From NCBI GenBank assembly GCA_021464415.1, contig JAKCWG010000465.1, positions 26,895-90,894 of the forward strand: a stretch of 64,000 nucleotides of DNA, read 5' to 3'. This document shows positions 22,974 through 36,286 of the stretch, in pieces (the first letter of the stretch is position 1; each line of letters starts with the position of its first letter). Below the pieces are notes generated by a model that did no database searches, was not told the DNA's origin, and worked only from the letters and a program-made list of their open reading frames with translations. Both the position numbers and the translations under genes were made by a program. Source of the DNA: Lonicera japonica. Lineage: Eukaryota > Streptophyta > Magnoliopsida > Dipsacales > Caprifoliaceae.

Positions 22974-25900
22974 TTAGGCGTAGGTCGGGTCGCTTAGAGG
23001 GGTGGACTCCTCTAGCGTTGGAATTTCCAAAAACAATTTCAATCTTTGCCCGTTAACTTTAAATTCGAAATTCGTTTTCGGATCAACCACCGTCACGGCC
23101 CCAAATGGAAATACATTCTTGACAATGTAGGGGCCGGTCCAACGAGACTTTAATTTTCCGGGAAAAAGGTGGAGACGCGTATCATAAACAAGGACTTTTT
23201 GACCAAGTTTGAAATCTTTTCTCAAAATCGATTTATCATGAAATTTTTTCGCCCTTTCCTTGCTTAATTTTGAATTTTGATACGCATCCCTCCTCAATTC
23301 CTCCAATTCCTCTATTTGCAACATCCGGTTTTTACCGGATTCCTCAAAACCACTATTCAACAATTTTATTGCCCAAAACGATTTATGTTCCAATTCAACG
23401 GGCAAGTGACAAGGCTTGCCATACACAATGCGATATGGCGACATCCCGAGAGTTGTTTTGAAAGCGGTTCGGTAAGCCCAAAGAGCATCGTTTAGTCGCA
23501 ATGACCAATCTTTGCGATTCGGATTTACCGTTTTTTCTAAGATTTGTTTTATCTCTCGGTTTGCAAGCTCCGCTTGCCCGTTTGTTTGTGGATGATAAGC
23601 GAGGGACACTTTATGGTTTACACCATATTTTTGCATTAATGATTCAAAAGGTTTGTTGCAAAAATGTGAGCCTCCATCACTTATTATTGCCTTTGGGGTG
23701 CCAAATCTTGCAAGAATATTATCTTTTAAAAATTGGATCACAACTTTGTGATCATTTGTTTTGAAAGCTAAGGCCTCCACCCATTTAGAAACATAATCAA
23801 CCGCAAGAAGGATATAGAGATTACCAAAAGAAGATGGGAACGGTCCCATGAAGTCAATGCCCCAACAATCGAAGATTTCAACCACGAGGATCGGGTTGAG
23901 AGGCATCATGCTTTTTCTTGTGATTCCTCCAAGCATTTGGCATCTCGGGCAAGCTTTGCAAAAGGCATGGGCATCCTTGAACATTGTTGGCCAATAAAGG
24001 CCACATTGTAAGATCTTGGCGGCCGTCTTCTTGGCCGAGAAGTGTCCACCACAAGCTTCATTATGGCAAAAGCTTAGAACTCTTTCGAACTCGTCATTGG
24101 GAATACATCGGCGAATGATTTGATCCGCCCCATACTTGAACAAATACGGGTCATCCCAATAGAACCGGTTGACCTCGAACAAGAATTTTCTTCGATCTTG
24201 GGCATTCCAATGGCTTGGCAACTTTCCGGTGACAAGATAATTCACAATATCGGCATACCATGGTGAAGAGGAGATTGTGAATAGTTGCTCATCCGGAAAA
24301 GAGTCTTTAATAGCATTCTCTTCAATGTGGTCGGTGAATGAAAGGCGAGATAAATGATCCGCCACCACATTTTCGACACCCTTCTTATCCTTTATGAAAA
24401 GATTGAATTCTTGTAGGAGAAGAATCCATCTTAGAAGCCTTGGCTTTGCATCTTTCTTTGTGAAGAGATACTTGAGGGCCGCATGATCGGTGAAAATGAC
24501 AATAGGTGACCCTATGAGGTAAGACCGAAATTTGTCGAGGGCAAAGACAATAGCCAAGAGTTCTTTCTCGGTGGTGGTGTAGTTCATTTGAGCCTCATTG
24601 AGAGTTCGGCTTGCATAGTAAATGACTCCGGGCTTTTTGTCTTTTCTTTGACCGAGGACCGCCCCAACGGCATAGTCACTTGCGTCGCACATGAGTTCAA
24701 ATGGCAAACTCCAATCGGGGGTTTGCATGATGGGTGCCGTAGTGAGCATGTGTTTGAGTTTTACAAAGGCTTCTTCACATTCCTTGGTCCATTCAAATGG
24801 GGCATCTTTCAAGAGCAACTTGCACATGGGTTTAGCAATGGTGCTAAAATTTTGAATGAACCTTCGGTAGAATCCGGCATGCCCCAAGAATGAACGAACA
24901 TCCTTGATTGACTTGGGGGTGGGGAGCTTTGAGATAAGCTCGATTTTCGCCTTGTCTACTTCAATGCCTTTGCCCGATATAACATGGCCCAATACAATTC
25001 CCTTTGTCACCATGAAGTGGCATTTCTCCCAATTGAGGACGAGTTGCTTCTCGATACACCTTGCTAACACATGTTCAACATTGAGCAAACAATTATCGAA
25101 CGACTTACCGTAAACGGTAAAATCGTCCATAAAAACTTCTAGAGTTTTCTCTACCATATCACTAAAAATGCTCAACATACATCTTTGAAAAGTGGCCAGT
25201 GCATTGCACAAACCAAAAGGCATTTTTCGATAAGCAAAAGTACCAAACGGACATGTGAAGGTTGTTTTTTCTTGGTCCTCAAGATCAATTTCAATTTGGT
25301 TGTACCCGGAAAATCCGTCTAAGAAAGAATAGAACTCATGACCCGCTACTCTTTCAAGTGTTTGATCTAAAAACGGGAGTGGGAAATGGTCCTTTCTAGT
25401 GACTTCATTTAACTTACGGTAGTCTATGCACATTCGCCACCCGGTGGTGACTCTTTGAGGTATTAACTCATCATTTTCATTCTTTACTACCGTAAGTCCG
25501 GATTTTTTAGGTACAACTTGGGTCGGACTCACCCATTTGCTATCCGAAATTGGATAGATGATCTTGGCATCAAGCAATTTCAACACCTCGGTTCTTACTA
25601 CTTCTTGCATGTGAGGGTTTAACCGGCGTTGAAATTGTCTTGATGGCTTTGCACCTTCCTCCAAGTGAATTTTGTGAGTGCAAATCAATGGACTAATTCC
25701 TTGGAGGTCGGCTAACTTCCACCCAAAAGCTTTTCGATACTTACTTAGCATACTTACCAACCGTTCTTCTTGATCCTTTGAGAGTTCGGAGGAAATTACC
25801 ACGGGGTAAGTTTCGAGAGTACCTAGGAAAGCGTACTTCAAATTGCTAGGAAGAGGCTTGAGTTCCATCTTTCCTTCAAGCTTTGGTGGCTCTTCTTGTG

Positions 25901-27230
25901 CATTTTCTTCATTCTTCAAGAGTTCTTCCTTGTTCCTATCATCCAAAGAAAACAAATGCACACATTCCTCGGGATCATTGGGAGTGGTTAGCAAATCCTC
26001 CAATGATTCTGATTCATAAGTGAAAGAAAAATGGTCTTGTATTAATGACTCTATCATGTTGACATGTTCAATTTCATCATCAAAATCTTCTTGTTTGTTA
26101 CTTATTGAAAACACGTTGAGCTCAAGAGTCATATTTCCAAAGGCCAATTTTACAATCCCATTCTTGCAATTGATGATAGCATTTGATGTTGCAAGAAAAG
26201 GTCTCCCTAAAATTACGGGAATCTCATTTTCGGGATTGGATACCGGTTGCATGTCAAGAACTATGAAATCCACGGGAAAATAGAATTTATCAATTTGAAC
26301 TAGCACGTCTTCTACAATTCCCCTTGGAATCTTGACCGATCGATCCGCCAATTGGATCGTGACTTTCGTGGGTTTCAACTCTCCTAAACCCAATTGTTGG
26401 TAGACCGAAAATGGAAGTACATTGACACTAGCTCCCAAATCAAGCAAGGCATTCTTTATATGATAATTACCAATCAAACATGAAATTGTTGGGCAACCGG
26501 GATCTTTAAATTTTGGAATGCGAGTGCCTTGCATGATCGAGCTCGCTTGCTCCATCATAAACGCCTTTTTCTTAACATTCAACCTTCTTTTGGTGGTAAA
26601 CAAATCCTTGAGAAATTTAGCATATGAAGGTATTTGCTTGACCGCATCAAGCAAAGGAATGTTGATCTTGACTTGCCTAAACACATCAAGAATTTCGGCA
26701 TTTCGGGTCTCCTTAAAAGGTTGAGATAACCTCTCCGGAAAAGGGACTTTGACACTATTCTTGATTTTCTCTAAATCCTCTTTTCCAACTTTCTCTTCTT
26801 CCCTCATTCTCTCCTCTAAGGTGATCTCCTCAACTGGACTTGACTCGGCTATGTCCACCGGCTTTTTGGCCTTAGGAACTATAGTTTTGTCAATCTCTTT
26901 CCCACTCCTAAGGATGGTGATGGATTTCAACTCCTCAATATTTCCACTCGATTCACCCTCATTGATCACTAAAGCTTGGCCTCGGGGATTAGCTAAGGGT
27001 TGGGATGGAAATTTTCCTTTTTCTTGGGTGGACAACGCGGTTGTGAGTTTGGACATTTGGGTTTTCAAATCACTAACCTCTCTATCGGTCTTGTCTATAA
27101 ATTGCCGCAAAAGAGACTCCAAATTTGAATTTGGGTTTGGGTTAGTTTGACCAAAAGAGTTGTTTTGGGGTGGAGGTGGTCTTTGTTGGTAGGAATTTGA
27201 ATTCGCATGAGCATTTTGGTTTCCCCCCCC
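22974..27230 (-). CDS. Athila-like pol: protease, RT, RNase H, integrase
   Basis: The frame is uninterrupted for about 1,415 codons. Counting from the open-frame start at 27287: retropepsin core [14 protein letters not shown] at ~281-294 (DLG instead of the usual D-T/S-G, a variant also found in Athila relatives); RT with [12 protein letters not shown] ~616 and catalytic FMDDFTVYG ~719; RNase H with FELMCDASD ~863 and [16 protein letters not shown] ~905; integrase zinc finger with H-H-C-C at ~1075-1116; integrase core D~1145 (GIDFMGP), D~1204 (SDGGSHF), E~1240 (TNGQAE). It makes and integrates the element's DNA copy. The frame should be a continuation of gag, but one extra base in a G8 run (27223-27230) puts it out of frame. 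Confidence 0.95.
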   Translation of the reverse strand, partial: GGGNQNAHANSNSYQQRPPPPQNNSFGQTNPNPNSNLESLLRQFIDKTDREVSDLKTQMSKLTTALSTQEKGKFPSQPLANPRGQALVINEGESSGNIEELKSITILRSGKEIDKTIVPKAKKPVDIAESSPVEEITLEERMREEEKVGKEDLEKIKNSVKVPFPERLSQPFKETRNAEILDVFRQVKINIPLLDAVKQIPSYAKFLKDLFTTKRRLNVKKKAFMMEQASSIMQGTRIPKFKDPGCPTISCLIGNYHIKNALLDLGASVNVLPFSVYQQLGLGELKPTKVTIQLADRSVKIPRGIVEDVLVQIDKFYFPVDFIVLDMQPVSNPENEIPVILGRPFLATSNAIINCKNGIVKLAFGNMTLELNVFSISNKQEDFDDEIEHVNMIESLIQDHFSFTYESESLEDLLTTPNDPEECVHLFSLDDRNKEELLKNEENAQEEPPKLEGKMELKPLPSNLKYAFLGTLETYPVVISSELSKDQEERLVSMLSKYRKAFGWKLADLQGISPLICTHKIHLEEGAKPSRQFQRRLNPHMQEVVRTEVLKLLDAKIIYPISDSKWVSPTQVVPKKSGLTVVKNENDELIPQRVTTGWRMCIDYRKLNEVTRKDHFPLPFLDQTLERVAGHEFYSFLDGFSGYNQIEIDLEDQEKTTFTCPFGTFAYRKMPFGLCNALATFQRCMLSIFSDMVEKTLEVFMDDFTVYGKSFDNCLLNVEHVLARCIEKQLVLNWEKCHFMVTKGIVLGHVISGKGIEVDKAKIELISKLPTPKSIKDVRSFLGHAGFYRRFIQNFSTIAKPMCKLLLKDAPFEWTKECEEAFVKLKHMLTTAPIMQTPDWSLPFELMCDASDYAVGAVLGQRKDKKPGVIYYASRTLNEAQMNYTTTEKELLAIVFALDKFRSYLIGSPIVIFTDHAALKYLFTKKDAKPRLLRWILLLQEFNLFIKDKKGVENVVADHLSRLSFTDHIEENAIKDSFPDEQLFTISSSPWYADIVNYLVTGKLPSHWNAQDRRKFLFEVNRFYWDDPYLFKYGADQIIRRCIPNDEFERVLSFCHNEACGGHFSAKKTAAKILQCGLYWPTMFKDAHAFCKACPRCQMLGGITRKSMMPLNPILVVEIFDCWGIDFMGPFPSSFGNLYILLAVDYVSKWVEALAFKTNDHKVVIQFLKDNILARFGTPKAIISDGGSHFCNKPFESLMQKYGVNHKVSLAYHPQTNGQAELANREIKQILEKTVNPNRKDWSLRLNDALWAYRTAFKTTLGMSPYRIVYGKPCHLPVELEHKSFWAIKLLNSGFEESGKNRMLQIEELEELRRDAYQNSKLSKERAKKFHDKSILRKDFKLGQKVLVYDTRLHLFPGKLKSRWTGPYIVKNVFPFGAVTVVDPKTNFEFKVNGQRLKLFLEIPTLEESTPLSDPTYA

Positions 27231-28343
27231 AACTAAAGTTAGGATGATTTCTCCACCCTTCATTGTACCTTTGAGAAAATGGGTCATTGTGTGGCCTAGG
27301 GTATGAGTTCATAGCATTGACTTGTGAGGGACTTTGAAGGACCTCTTTGAAGGCCGGAATTGTGTGACACTCCTCCGTGGAATGTCCCACCTTTTCACAA
27401 ATGACACAAACGGTACTAGTACCTACACTACCTTCTCTCATTTTACTAGACTCCATGGCTTCGACCTTCTTTGACAATTGCATAAATTTTAACTCAATGT
27501 CATCACTTTTTGACAATTGGTACAAACCCCCTCTCTCGGAAACTTTACCCTTAACCTCATCCGTGTAGGTGTTCCAATTTTGGGCACCTTCGGCTATTTC
27601 ATCAAAGTACAACAAAGCTTCCTCCGGACTTTTGCTCAAAAAATTTCCATTACACATCGTTTCCACAAACGTGCGCATGGCGGGAGTGAGTGATTCGTAA
27701 AAATAGCTCACAATACTCCATGTCTCATGTCCATGATGAGGGCAAGAATTCAAAAGCTCTTTGTATCTTTCCCAACACTTGTAAAACTTTCATTCTCTTT
27801 AGGAGAAAAATTTGAAATTTCTCTTCTCAAAGCATTAGTTCGATGAACGGGAAAGAATTTCTTTAAAAATTCGGTTTGTAATTCTTGCCAAGTTCGAATG
27901 GAATTGGGACGTAGAGAATTGAGCCATATTTTGCCTTTGTCCTTTAAAGAGAATGGAAAAAGTTTTAACCTCATTACTTCCTCATTTGTGTTAGCATCTC
28001 TAAAAGTAGAGCAAACTTCCTCAAAATCTTTTAAATGCAAGTAAGGGTTTTCGGAATCCATACCATGAAATGATGGTATATGTTGCAACATGCCCGGTTT
28101 GAGATTAAATGTTCCGGCTTGTCCCGCGGGAATGACAATGCAAGAGTTTGAAGTGCCTCGAGGAGGTTGAAGGTAATCTCGCATTGTGCGGACCGGACGA
28201 TTGTGATCATTGTTCTCTCCGGCATTTGACTCAATGTCTTCGTTATCCATCTCGGATGGAGTGGGTGATGGAGAAGGATGCCTTGGTGGTGGTTGGCCTC
28301 TTGGTGGACTTATTCGAAGATCAATGTACAAGTCCCTGAGCAT
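27142..28343 (-). pseudogene. Athila-like gag, broken by single-base homopolymer indels
   Basis: Gag forms the particle that packages element RNA. The first frame (from 28343) has the retrotransposon gag domain with FPFSLKDKGKIWLNSLRP and TWQELQTEFLKKFFP. It ends out of frame at about 27750 because one A is missing from the run at 27783-27786. The second frame (27753-27142) continues the domain (NSCPHHGHETWSIVSYFYE) and carries a CCHC zinc knuckle, CVICEKVGHSTEEC. A one-base gain in the G run at 27223-27230 then shifts it away from pol. Both breaks are in homopolymers, so sequencing error is a real alternative to true inactivation. Confidence 0.88.
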
Positions 28344-28508
28344 AAGCCCGGGAAGGTGATCTTAAAGAAAATTGCCACCTATAAAAGAATAAAATAATAA
28401 GCAAGAAAAACTTATTCACAAAGGGAGAAGAAATACTTACAAAGCGGATTTTTGTACAAAACCCGTAATCCGTCTTTCGCCGTATCCCCGGCAACGGCGC
28501 CAAAAACT
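28344..28508 (-). promoter_or_regulatory. Athila-like leader with tRNA-Asp primer-binding site
   Basis: On the minus strand TGGCGCCGTTGCCGGGGA (28502-28485) lies 6 bp after the 5' LTR. This 18-mer matches the 3' end expected for plant tRNA-Asp and is the usual primer site of Athila-type elements. The rest is a short untranslated leader to gag. Confidence 0.85.
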
Positions 28509-30451
28509 TGACGCGCCCGAAATTACTTCCGCGCTTAGGAACCCAAGTGTAGGTCGTCAAGTTATAATACTTGGTAAGTCCAATTGTCGAACCACAAGGA
28601 TAGTCGGAAAGACGATGTGGTGATTACGAGTCCAAGGCTTTGTTCAAGAGAATTTGATTGGTTGATTTTAGTTGTTGATTTTAAAGTCTTGCGATAAAAA
28701 TTAAAGTGATGTATCAATTGATAAGAAAAGGCTAAGGCATTATAGAATTCATTTGCTTTGCAATGTTATGTAAAATAAATCTCATTCAAAATTCTCAATG
28801 CAATTCCTAAGTGTTGAGTACCTTACACTTTTCTAAGCAAAAGGGTGTGAAGCAAGAGCAACCCATTCCCATATAAATGCCATATAAAGAAAGGGTGTAA
28901 GTAAAACTCAACACAAATGTATCTCTCATGTTTTATCTTGTAACAAAGGGTGTGAAGCAAGAGCAACCCATTCCCATATAATGTCCAACAAAGATGCAAA
29001 CTTGAGATACACCAAAAGAAAAGGCATAAAATTAAACTAGGCATTGAGAATTCATTGTTAGTTTCCCCTAGGCAATTGACTTGATTATGAAAATGGCCAA
29101 CTAAAAAGTTTAGCTCAATAAATCATAACATTTCATTTGTCTAAGATTGGGAGGTCTAGGTGGAGATTAAATCATCCGATTTAGACACATTTGATAAATA
29201 CAAATTGAATCCTTAAGGTGATTAGTGTAGTTGATTATGGCATAAACTTAAGAGATCCTCCTTGGCAACACTCTAACTAAGAAAATATTGAGTCTCAAAA
29301 TCACATAAAGTGTAGAAAGCACTCAACATATCATTAAAGCATTCAAGGATTGGAATCTCAAATTTATGGTATTTCCATGAATATTCAAAGACTAAACATG
29401 CTTGGCAATGTAAAGTATCTCAATCATAGAAGGAATGGACATAGGCTAATAAGAAATACACAAGTGCATCATCTCCTCATTAATGCTTGAGATCTATGTA
29501 TACAAGGCATACAAAGTCAAATCACCTTATGAGGATTATCTTACTAGCTTATGAATGGTTGATTGAATGGAGAAGATGAAGGATTCAACAAGTATTTAAC
29601 AACACTAACAATGGAATGAGAAACAAACTTACATAATTAATGCAATGCAAACTTCATCTTCTAGCCTTAGCAATGAAACTACTCCATGATAGTTGTATGA
29701 ACAAAAACCATTAAAGGGATTTCCATTTCTCTCAAGAGTTTCTCTCTCTAGATTTCTTACAAGTGATAGATAATAAACAAAAGTGCAGGAAAATAATACT
29801 TATGCTACTTGAATCTAGATCTAGAAATTACATCCATTACATGAGGGACAAAGAGCAATTAAATAATGGGAGAGCAATGCCCAAAAATGGGTATTCTAGC
29901 ACACTTTCTAAGAGACCCCTGGGTAAACACCTGAGCCTAGAACAAAAATAGAAAGTCCAGCACTTGTTGGTGAGTTTCAATGCATCAAAAGGGGAGAAAA
30001 GCTGCTTTTGGGGGCTGTGCTGTGCATTCTGGGAGGTCTCTGATCGATCAGAGGCTCCTCTGATCGATCAGAGGGGAGATTTTGGCTTGTAAGGTGGGCT
30101 CTGATCGATCAGAGCACCCTCTGATCAATCAGAGGGCATGTTTGCATTAAAAGGTGGCCTCTGATTAATCAGAGGCTCCTCTGATTGATCAGAGGACACT
30201 TCGGGAGACTTTTTTTCTTCTCTTTTGGCTTCTATCTCTCTTGAATCCTTCCCAAAGCTTCCCAACTTGCTTCCAAAATCTATGAGCACAATCAAGACAC
30301 TAGAAAAAGGCTACTTTGAGCCATGTTAAATCAATTCTTGATATTTTGAGTGTGTGTGCAAAAGTGGGTTAATTTAATTAATCTAGGCTAAAATAAACGC
30401 GATAAACACAATCAAAAGAGCGTTAGCGACTACAAAATTACGCGTTTATCA
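28509..30451 (-). repeat. Athila-like 5' LTR
   Basis: It is collinear with 18932-20873 over its full length. Differences seen by eye include G/T near 28584, a one-base indel near 28930, T/C near 29733, A/G near 30001, two changes at palindrome centres near 30127 and 30168, and G/T near 30331. Several are CpG-type changes. Confidence 0.95.
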
Positions 30452-30456
30452 AATGT

Positions 30457-31069
30457 AGTACATTATCTATAAAAAATTTCATCAAGAAATTCAAAATGAA
30501 AGTGTGAGTGATAACAATTTGATATATATGTTCATTTTCGACCATTGGAATTTTATATGATAATCTCTTCCAATTTCTAAAGTGAATCTTTTGATGAAAT
30601 TTTGTGGAGATGATCTAAATTTTATGTATATCATCTCGACCAAATCTTATGAATACTTCATCCGTTTAGCCAGAGTTTAACGAAATTGGTCCAAAAGGTA
30701 ATGAAGAGGAGGCAAGTGCTCTTAATCCCGGTTATTGTGGAATTGTGATCTTTTGTAATTATTATTAGGGTTTGTAACTATTATATACACTTCAGAAAAG
30801 AGAAGAATAGAATTGTCAGTTTTATTATACATACACCTCACTTTCAACTCTCTAACCCCTTTTTACGTTGTTTTTGTTTGTTATTTTCAAATGCGTGGAA
30901 CATACTTTGGGTCTGCTTAATTACAAAGTTGGAAAATAATTAGAATTTGGTTGAGATGTATTACATATTTTCCTTATTTTTCATGAATTTTTTCTCTATG
31001 ATAAAGTGATAAACTGAAAACGTAATAACTTGATAAATCAATTACCTCATTTTTCTATTATTGGTCAAA
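30457..31069. other. host spacer between the two retrotransposons
   Basis: AT-rich, no gene seen. It is the right flank of the Athila-like insertion and the left flank of the copia insertion, so it was contiguous with 18926 and with 36467 before the insertions. Confidence 0.7.
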
Positions 31070-31074
31070 ATTAC

Positions 31075-31249
31075 TTAAAATTTAGAGGGAATCATAAATT
31101 TATTCCATGAAAATAAAGAAGAATACTAGGCACATTATATAGGAAATAACATCCTAACTCACCTAAACTACCTAACAAGGTGGGATTCTACCCACAAATA
31201 AGATAACATAAAATAAATAACTAAACTAAATAATATTGAAATATCAATA
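31075..31249 (-). repeat. copia 3' LTR (175 bp)
   Basis: On the plus strand it starts ttaaaatttagagggaa and ends gaaatatcaata. Its terminal base pair differs from the other LTR (sense-strand AA instead of CA). Confidence 0.9.
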
Positions 31250-31256
31250 CTCCACC

Positions 31257-34200
31257 TCAAGTTGGTGCGAATATATCCGTCATGCCCAACTTGCTCACTT
31301 GAAATTCGAATGGTTGCCTTAACAGACCCTTGGTCAAAATATCTGTAACTTGTTGATTAAACGGAACAAAAGGAGTACATATTATTCCCCCATCTAGCTT
31401 CTCTTTGATGAAGTGCCTATCAATCTCAACATGTTTTGTTCTATCATATAATACCGGATTGTGGGCAATATTGATCGCAGCCTTGTTATCGCAGTATAGC
31501 TTCATCGGGAGACTTATTGGCCTTTTGAGTTTTTCTAAGACCTTTTGTAGCCAAAGAATCTCACATACTCCTTGAGCCATTGATCTGAACTCAGCTTCTG
31601 CACTACTCCAAGCGACAACACTTTGCTTTTTGCTTCTCCATGTAACCAAGTTGTCCCAAAGAAACGTACAATAGCCAGATGTGGACCGTCTATCGGTAAC
31701 CGATCCAGCCCAATTAGCATCGGTATACACCTCTATTTCTCTTTTATCGTTCTTCCTGAAGAACAGACCTTTCCCTAGGGAGCCTTTGAGATAACGAATA
31801 ATACGATACACAACCTCTAGATGCTCTTCACACAGTGAGTGCATGAACTGACTAACCATGCTTACGGCAAAAGCGATGCCAGGGCGCGTATGAGACAAGT
31901 AGATTAGTTTCGCAACTAACCTTTGGTATCTTCCTGTTTCGACTGGAACACCGTCTTTAATATCTCCTAGCTTGCTACCTAGTTCTATGCGAGTATCCGA
32001 TGGCTTACACCCACTCATCCCAGTTTTTGACAGCAGATCCAATATATATTTCCGTTGTGAGACTATAATACCATTCTTTGAACGGGCCACCTCCATTCCA
32101 AGGAAGTATCATAGGTCGCCAAGATCTTTAATCTCAAATTCTCTGGCAAGATTTTGCTTTAGTCGACTCATTTCTTCAACATCATTCCCGGTCAAAATCA
32201 TATCATCCACATAAACAATGAGAACAGAAAGTTTGTTGCTTGTGGACGTCTTTGTGAAGAGAGTATGATCAGACTGCCCTTGATTATATCCCTGGCCTTT
32301 GAGGAACTTTGTTAATCTTTCGAACCACACCCTAGGGGATTATTTAAGGCCATACAAAGACCTCTTTAGCTTGCAGATTTTTGTCCCAAATTCCTCAATA
32401 AACCCAGGTGGAGGTTCCATATAAACTTCCTCTTCTAAGTCTCCATTTAAGAAGGCATTATTTACATCTAACTGATTCAGAGGCCAGTCCAAGTTAGCTG
32501 CAACTGATAAAAGAACCTGAACTATATTTAGTTTTGCCACTAGAGAAAAGGTTTCGGAGTAGTCGACTCCATACGTTTGAGTGAAGCCTTTAGCCACTAG
32601 ATGAGCCTTGTACCGTTCTACTGATCCATCTGAGTTATACTTCACAGTGAATACCCACTTACAACCAACAACTATCTTTCCTTCTGGAAGTTGAACTTTC
32701 TCCCAAGTAGCATTCTTCTCCATTGCTCTCATCTCCTCATACACTGCTTCTTTCCACTCCGGAACATTTAAAGCCTCCTGAACATTGTTAGGAACAACTA
32801 TATTCGACACACAAGAGATAAACGCAGAATAGGATGGTGAGATATTTTTATATGACACAAAGTTCAAAATGGGATATTTAGGAGATTTCGTACACGCTCT
32901 GACTCCTTTTCTAAAAGCAATAGGAAGATCAAGTTGATTAGACTGAGTTGACTCGGTATTATGAGAACTACCTGCAGGTATCTCGGAAGAGTCATTGTGA
33001 GTATTAAGATCCACCTCCAGGTTGGATTCTTGGAGTTGTTGATGGATGGTTTCTTTCCTTCCTTGTTTTGGAATTTTTCTAGAATAAACAAGACCTTGAT
33101 ACCGTTTTGCACAAATCTCTGGTCCGCCGGTAGTAATCAGATTTTTGGATGACACTGGCCCTGGTTGTTCACCATTCCCAACACCAGTATGTTCAATATT
33201 TAATTCATTTATTTTCCCAAATTGTGTGTTAAAATCATTAGGTGCTTGTTCATACACAACATCAACTACCGAATTATCGAAACCACAACCACCATCTTCA
33301 CTCGTGCTCTCCCCCTGAAGATGGGAGTCGTTGTAATAAGATTGCCCCTCAAAGAAGGTGACATCCATAGAGATATACAATTTTTTGGAAATTGGATCAA
33401 AAAATTTGTACCCTTTCTGATTTGTAGGATAGCCTACAAAAATACATTTGTGTGCCTTTGGATCAAGTTTAAAATATTTTCGGTCATGATTATGAACAAA
33501 GGCAACACTGCCAAATATTTTTAAGGGAATATCCCCTAATAGCCGAGTGTTGGGAAATATGTCAGAAAGCAATTTGATAGGGGTTATAAAATTCAAAGTT
33601 CGTGTTGGAAGCCGGTTAATAAGGTAAGTAGCGGTCAAAATAGCATCTCCCCAAAGGTATTTTGGAACTTTAGTTTGAAAAATTAAAGCTCGAGCAACTT
33701 CAAGTAGATGTCTATTTTTTCTTTCGGCCACTCCATTCTGTTGAGGAGTATAAGTACAAGAACTTTGATGAATTATCCCATTTGTGACGAAAAAATCCCC
33801 TAACATCTTATTAAAAAATTCTTTACCATTATCACTCCGAAAATTTTTAATTTTGGTTTGAAATTGAGTGTGTATCATCGTGTAAAAGTTTTGAAACACA
33901 CTCAAAACTTCTAATTTTTCTTTTAAGAGAAAGACCCAACATACTCTAGTGTGGTCATCAATGAAAGTCACAAACCAATGTTTACCAGACCAAGTGGGCA
34001 CTCTAGAGGGACCCCAAACATCACTATGAATCAAGGTGAAAGGTTGTGATTTCTTATATAGTTGAGACGGAAAAACCGTCCGTTGGTGTTTTGCTAATTC
34101 AAAAGATTCACAACGAAATTTAAGCAATTTTTTATTCATTAATAACTTGGAAAACAAATGCTTTAAATACTGAAAGTTTGGATGTCCTAACCTACAATGC

Positions 34201-35766
34201 CATAGAAAAATCTGACTACCACTAGAAACAGAAATAGAATTAAAACAAGTCTGCCGGTCTTACCTTCCAGAGGTAGACCCATTATTGAAGAAGTAGAGAC
34301 CCACATCCTGTTTAGCAATTCCAATCGTCTTCCCTGAATTTGAATCCTGAAATTCACAATGAGAAGCCCAAAAGTTAACTTGACAATTGAGATCAAAGCT
34401 AATTTGCTGACAGATATAAGATTATATGATAAATTAGGGACATGTAAGACATCTTTAAGAGTGAGAGACGGGGATATGATTATGATTCCTTTGCCGGCAA
34501 CCGCAGCGAAAGAACCATCAGCAATTTTAACCTTTTGATTCTCTGCGCACGGAGTATATGACGAAAAAAATTCTGAGATACCGGTCATGTGGTCAGTGGC
34601 CCCTGAATCTAATATCCAGTTGCTATGGGATTTGATACAGACAATTGTAGCTGTAAACTTATTACCTGACTGAGTTATGGAACATGAGGAGTCAGAGTTT
34701 CCTAAAGAATGGGCTTTAACCATTTTACACAGATGCTCAAATTGTTCCTTTGTGAATGGAAGTGGTTCTGAGGAAGATGATTGCACTGAATCTGCATTAC
34801 TTGCTTGGAATGCTCGAGTTCCTCCCCTCATTTTGTTATCACGTTTCTTCCAATTTGTTGGTTTACCATGAAGCTTCCAGCAACTATCCATAGTATGACC
34901 TGACCACTTGCAATGATCATACTACAATTTCTGCTTTTCTCCCCTCTTATCACTGTCTACGGCTTTATCAAGGGCTACCAGTGCAGAACCCTCACCATCT
35001 GTACGGGACTCCCGTTCGTCTTTCAACATCACAGATCGTCGAGCCTCTTCTCTTCCTACCTCTGAAAATACCTCTCGAATAGTGGGCAACAGTATTCTGC
35101 CTAAAATATGACCCCGGACTTCGTCTAGGTCCTTGTTTAGTCCAGCCAAGAAGACAAACACCCGACCTCGCTCAACCTTCTTCTTGTAACGAGCACTATC
35201 ATTCGGGTTTTCCCACTCTTTAGTTTCAAACAAGTCCAACTCTTGCCATATGGCCATCATGTCATGGTAGTAGGCTGTAACCCCACGATCTCCTTGTTGC
35301 ATCTTCCACAACTGGTTATTGAGTTCGAACATTTGAGAATATTTGTTTAGATCCGAGTACATTTCCTTAACTGCGTGCCAGATATCTTTAGCGGTCGGCA
35401 GGAACATTAGGGTTTACCAAGTCCAGCCTCCATGGAATTAATCAACCACGAGGTAACCATCGAGTTCTCCTCGTGCCATGACTTAAATCCTGGGTCATTA
35501 GATGGTGGTGGTACCACCTCACCATTCACATAACCTAATTTCCTTTTGCCGTCAATAAACAACCTCATTGACTGTGCCCATTCGAGATAGTTTCTTCCAT
35601 TCAACTTGTGACTGATATTCGCTACCCGATTTTCACTAACAAAATAGATAGAAGCAAACTGCGATATAGGATCTGAGGATGTAAAAGACGTGCTTGTGGT
35701 GGAACCACTAGTAGACTCTGTGAGACCCGGAGTACTAGCACCAACCATAGCAAGTTTATAGTTCAT
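31257..35766 (-). pseudogene. copia gag-pol polyprotein with nonsense and frameshift lesions
   Basis: Order on the minus strand: gag (35766 down to ~34925) with LNGRNYLEWAQSMRLFI; zinc knuckle near 34915, whose first Cys is changed to Tyr; protease WILDSGATDHMTG near 34600; integrase (34157-33500) with [15 protein letters not shown] and [10 protein letters not shown], so its D, D and E are present; RT with YVDDMILTGND near 32200; RNase H with SSAEAEFRSMAQG and YCDNKAAINIAHNP. Lesions: a one-base loss near 35408, TAG at 34924-34922, a frameshift near 34415, TAA at 32342-32340 (LYGLK/SPR, Gln expected) and TGA at 32111-32109 (Arg expected). The three stops all fit C-to-T or G-to-A transitions. 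Confidence 0.92.
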
Positions 35767-36286
35767 ATTTCCAGAGAATCAACAAATAAACAAACTCAGG
35801 ACTGAATTAAACTAATTCTGGAACAAAACCACAGCAACCAATCAACTAATCCGTTACACAAAATCTGGAATAAACAAACCAAGCTAAAACCAGACTGAAT
35901 TAAACCAAACCAAGATTGGAACAAGGTGAAGAACAAGAAGACGACCAACCCTGGAAAAATTGGCAGCAATCGGAGCATCCACGCGCCTCCACCCGCGGTG
36001 GAGACTGACGGTGCGTCGGTGCGTGAGATCCACGCGTAGAGGGCTGTGGCGCGTGCGTGGTCCATTTCCGGAGATTCTTTCTGGGTTCTACTCGTCGGAC
36101 AATTTCAACCAAGCCTGTGTGGTTGGATGTTGGAAAGGTTAAGAGTAACGCACGTCGGTGAAAGAAAAACAGCGGCGACGGGAAGGGTTTTTGTATTGCT
36201 GGGCAGTGACTGTTGCTAGGGTTTTCTGACGGGTGTATTGGCTTAACCTAGGCTGCGTATAGAGTTCCTAACCTGCTCTGATACCA
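35767..36286 (-). other. copia leader and primer-binding site
   Basis: TGGTATCAGAGCAGG at 36286-36272 on the minus strand is the standard initiator-tRNA-Met primer site, adjacent to the 5' LTR. The rest is a ~500-bp leader with no supported gene. Confidence 0.85.

Larger units (their letters stand above)
18932..30451 (-). mobile_element. complete Athila-like Ty3/gypsy retrotransposon, 11.5 kb
   Basis: It is bounded by near-identical 1.94-kb LTRs and a perfect 5-bp target duplication AATGT (18927-18931 and 30452-30456). On the minus strand the order is 5' LTR (30451-28509), tRNA-Asp primer site (28502-28485), gag, pol with protease-RT-RNase H-integrase, a ~2.1-kb non-coding tail, polypurine tract (20892-20874) and 3' LTR. 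The integrase-last order marks Ty3/gypsy. The PBS and the RT block beginning [11 protein letters not shown] mark the Athila group. By eye I count about eight differences between the LTRs (roughly 0.4%), so the insertion is recent. Confidence 0.95.
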
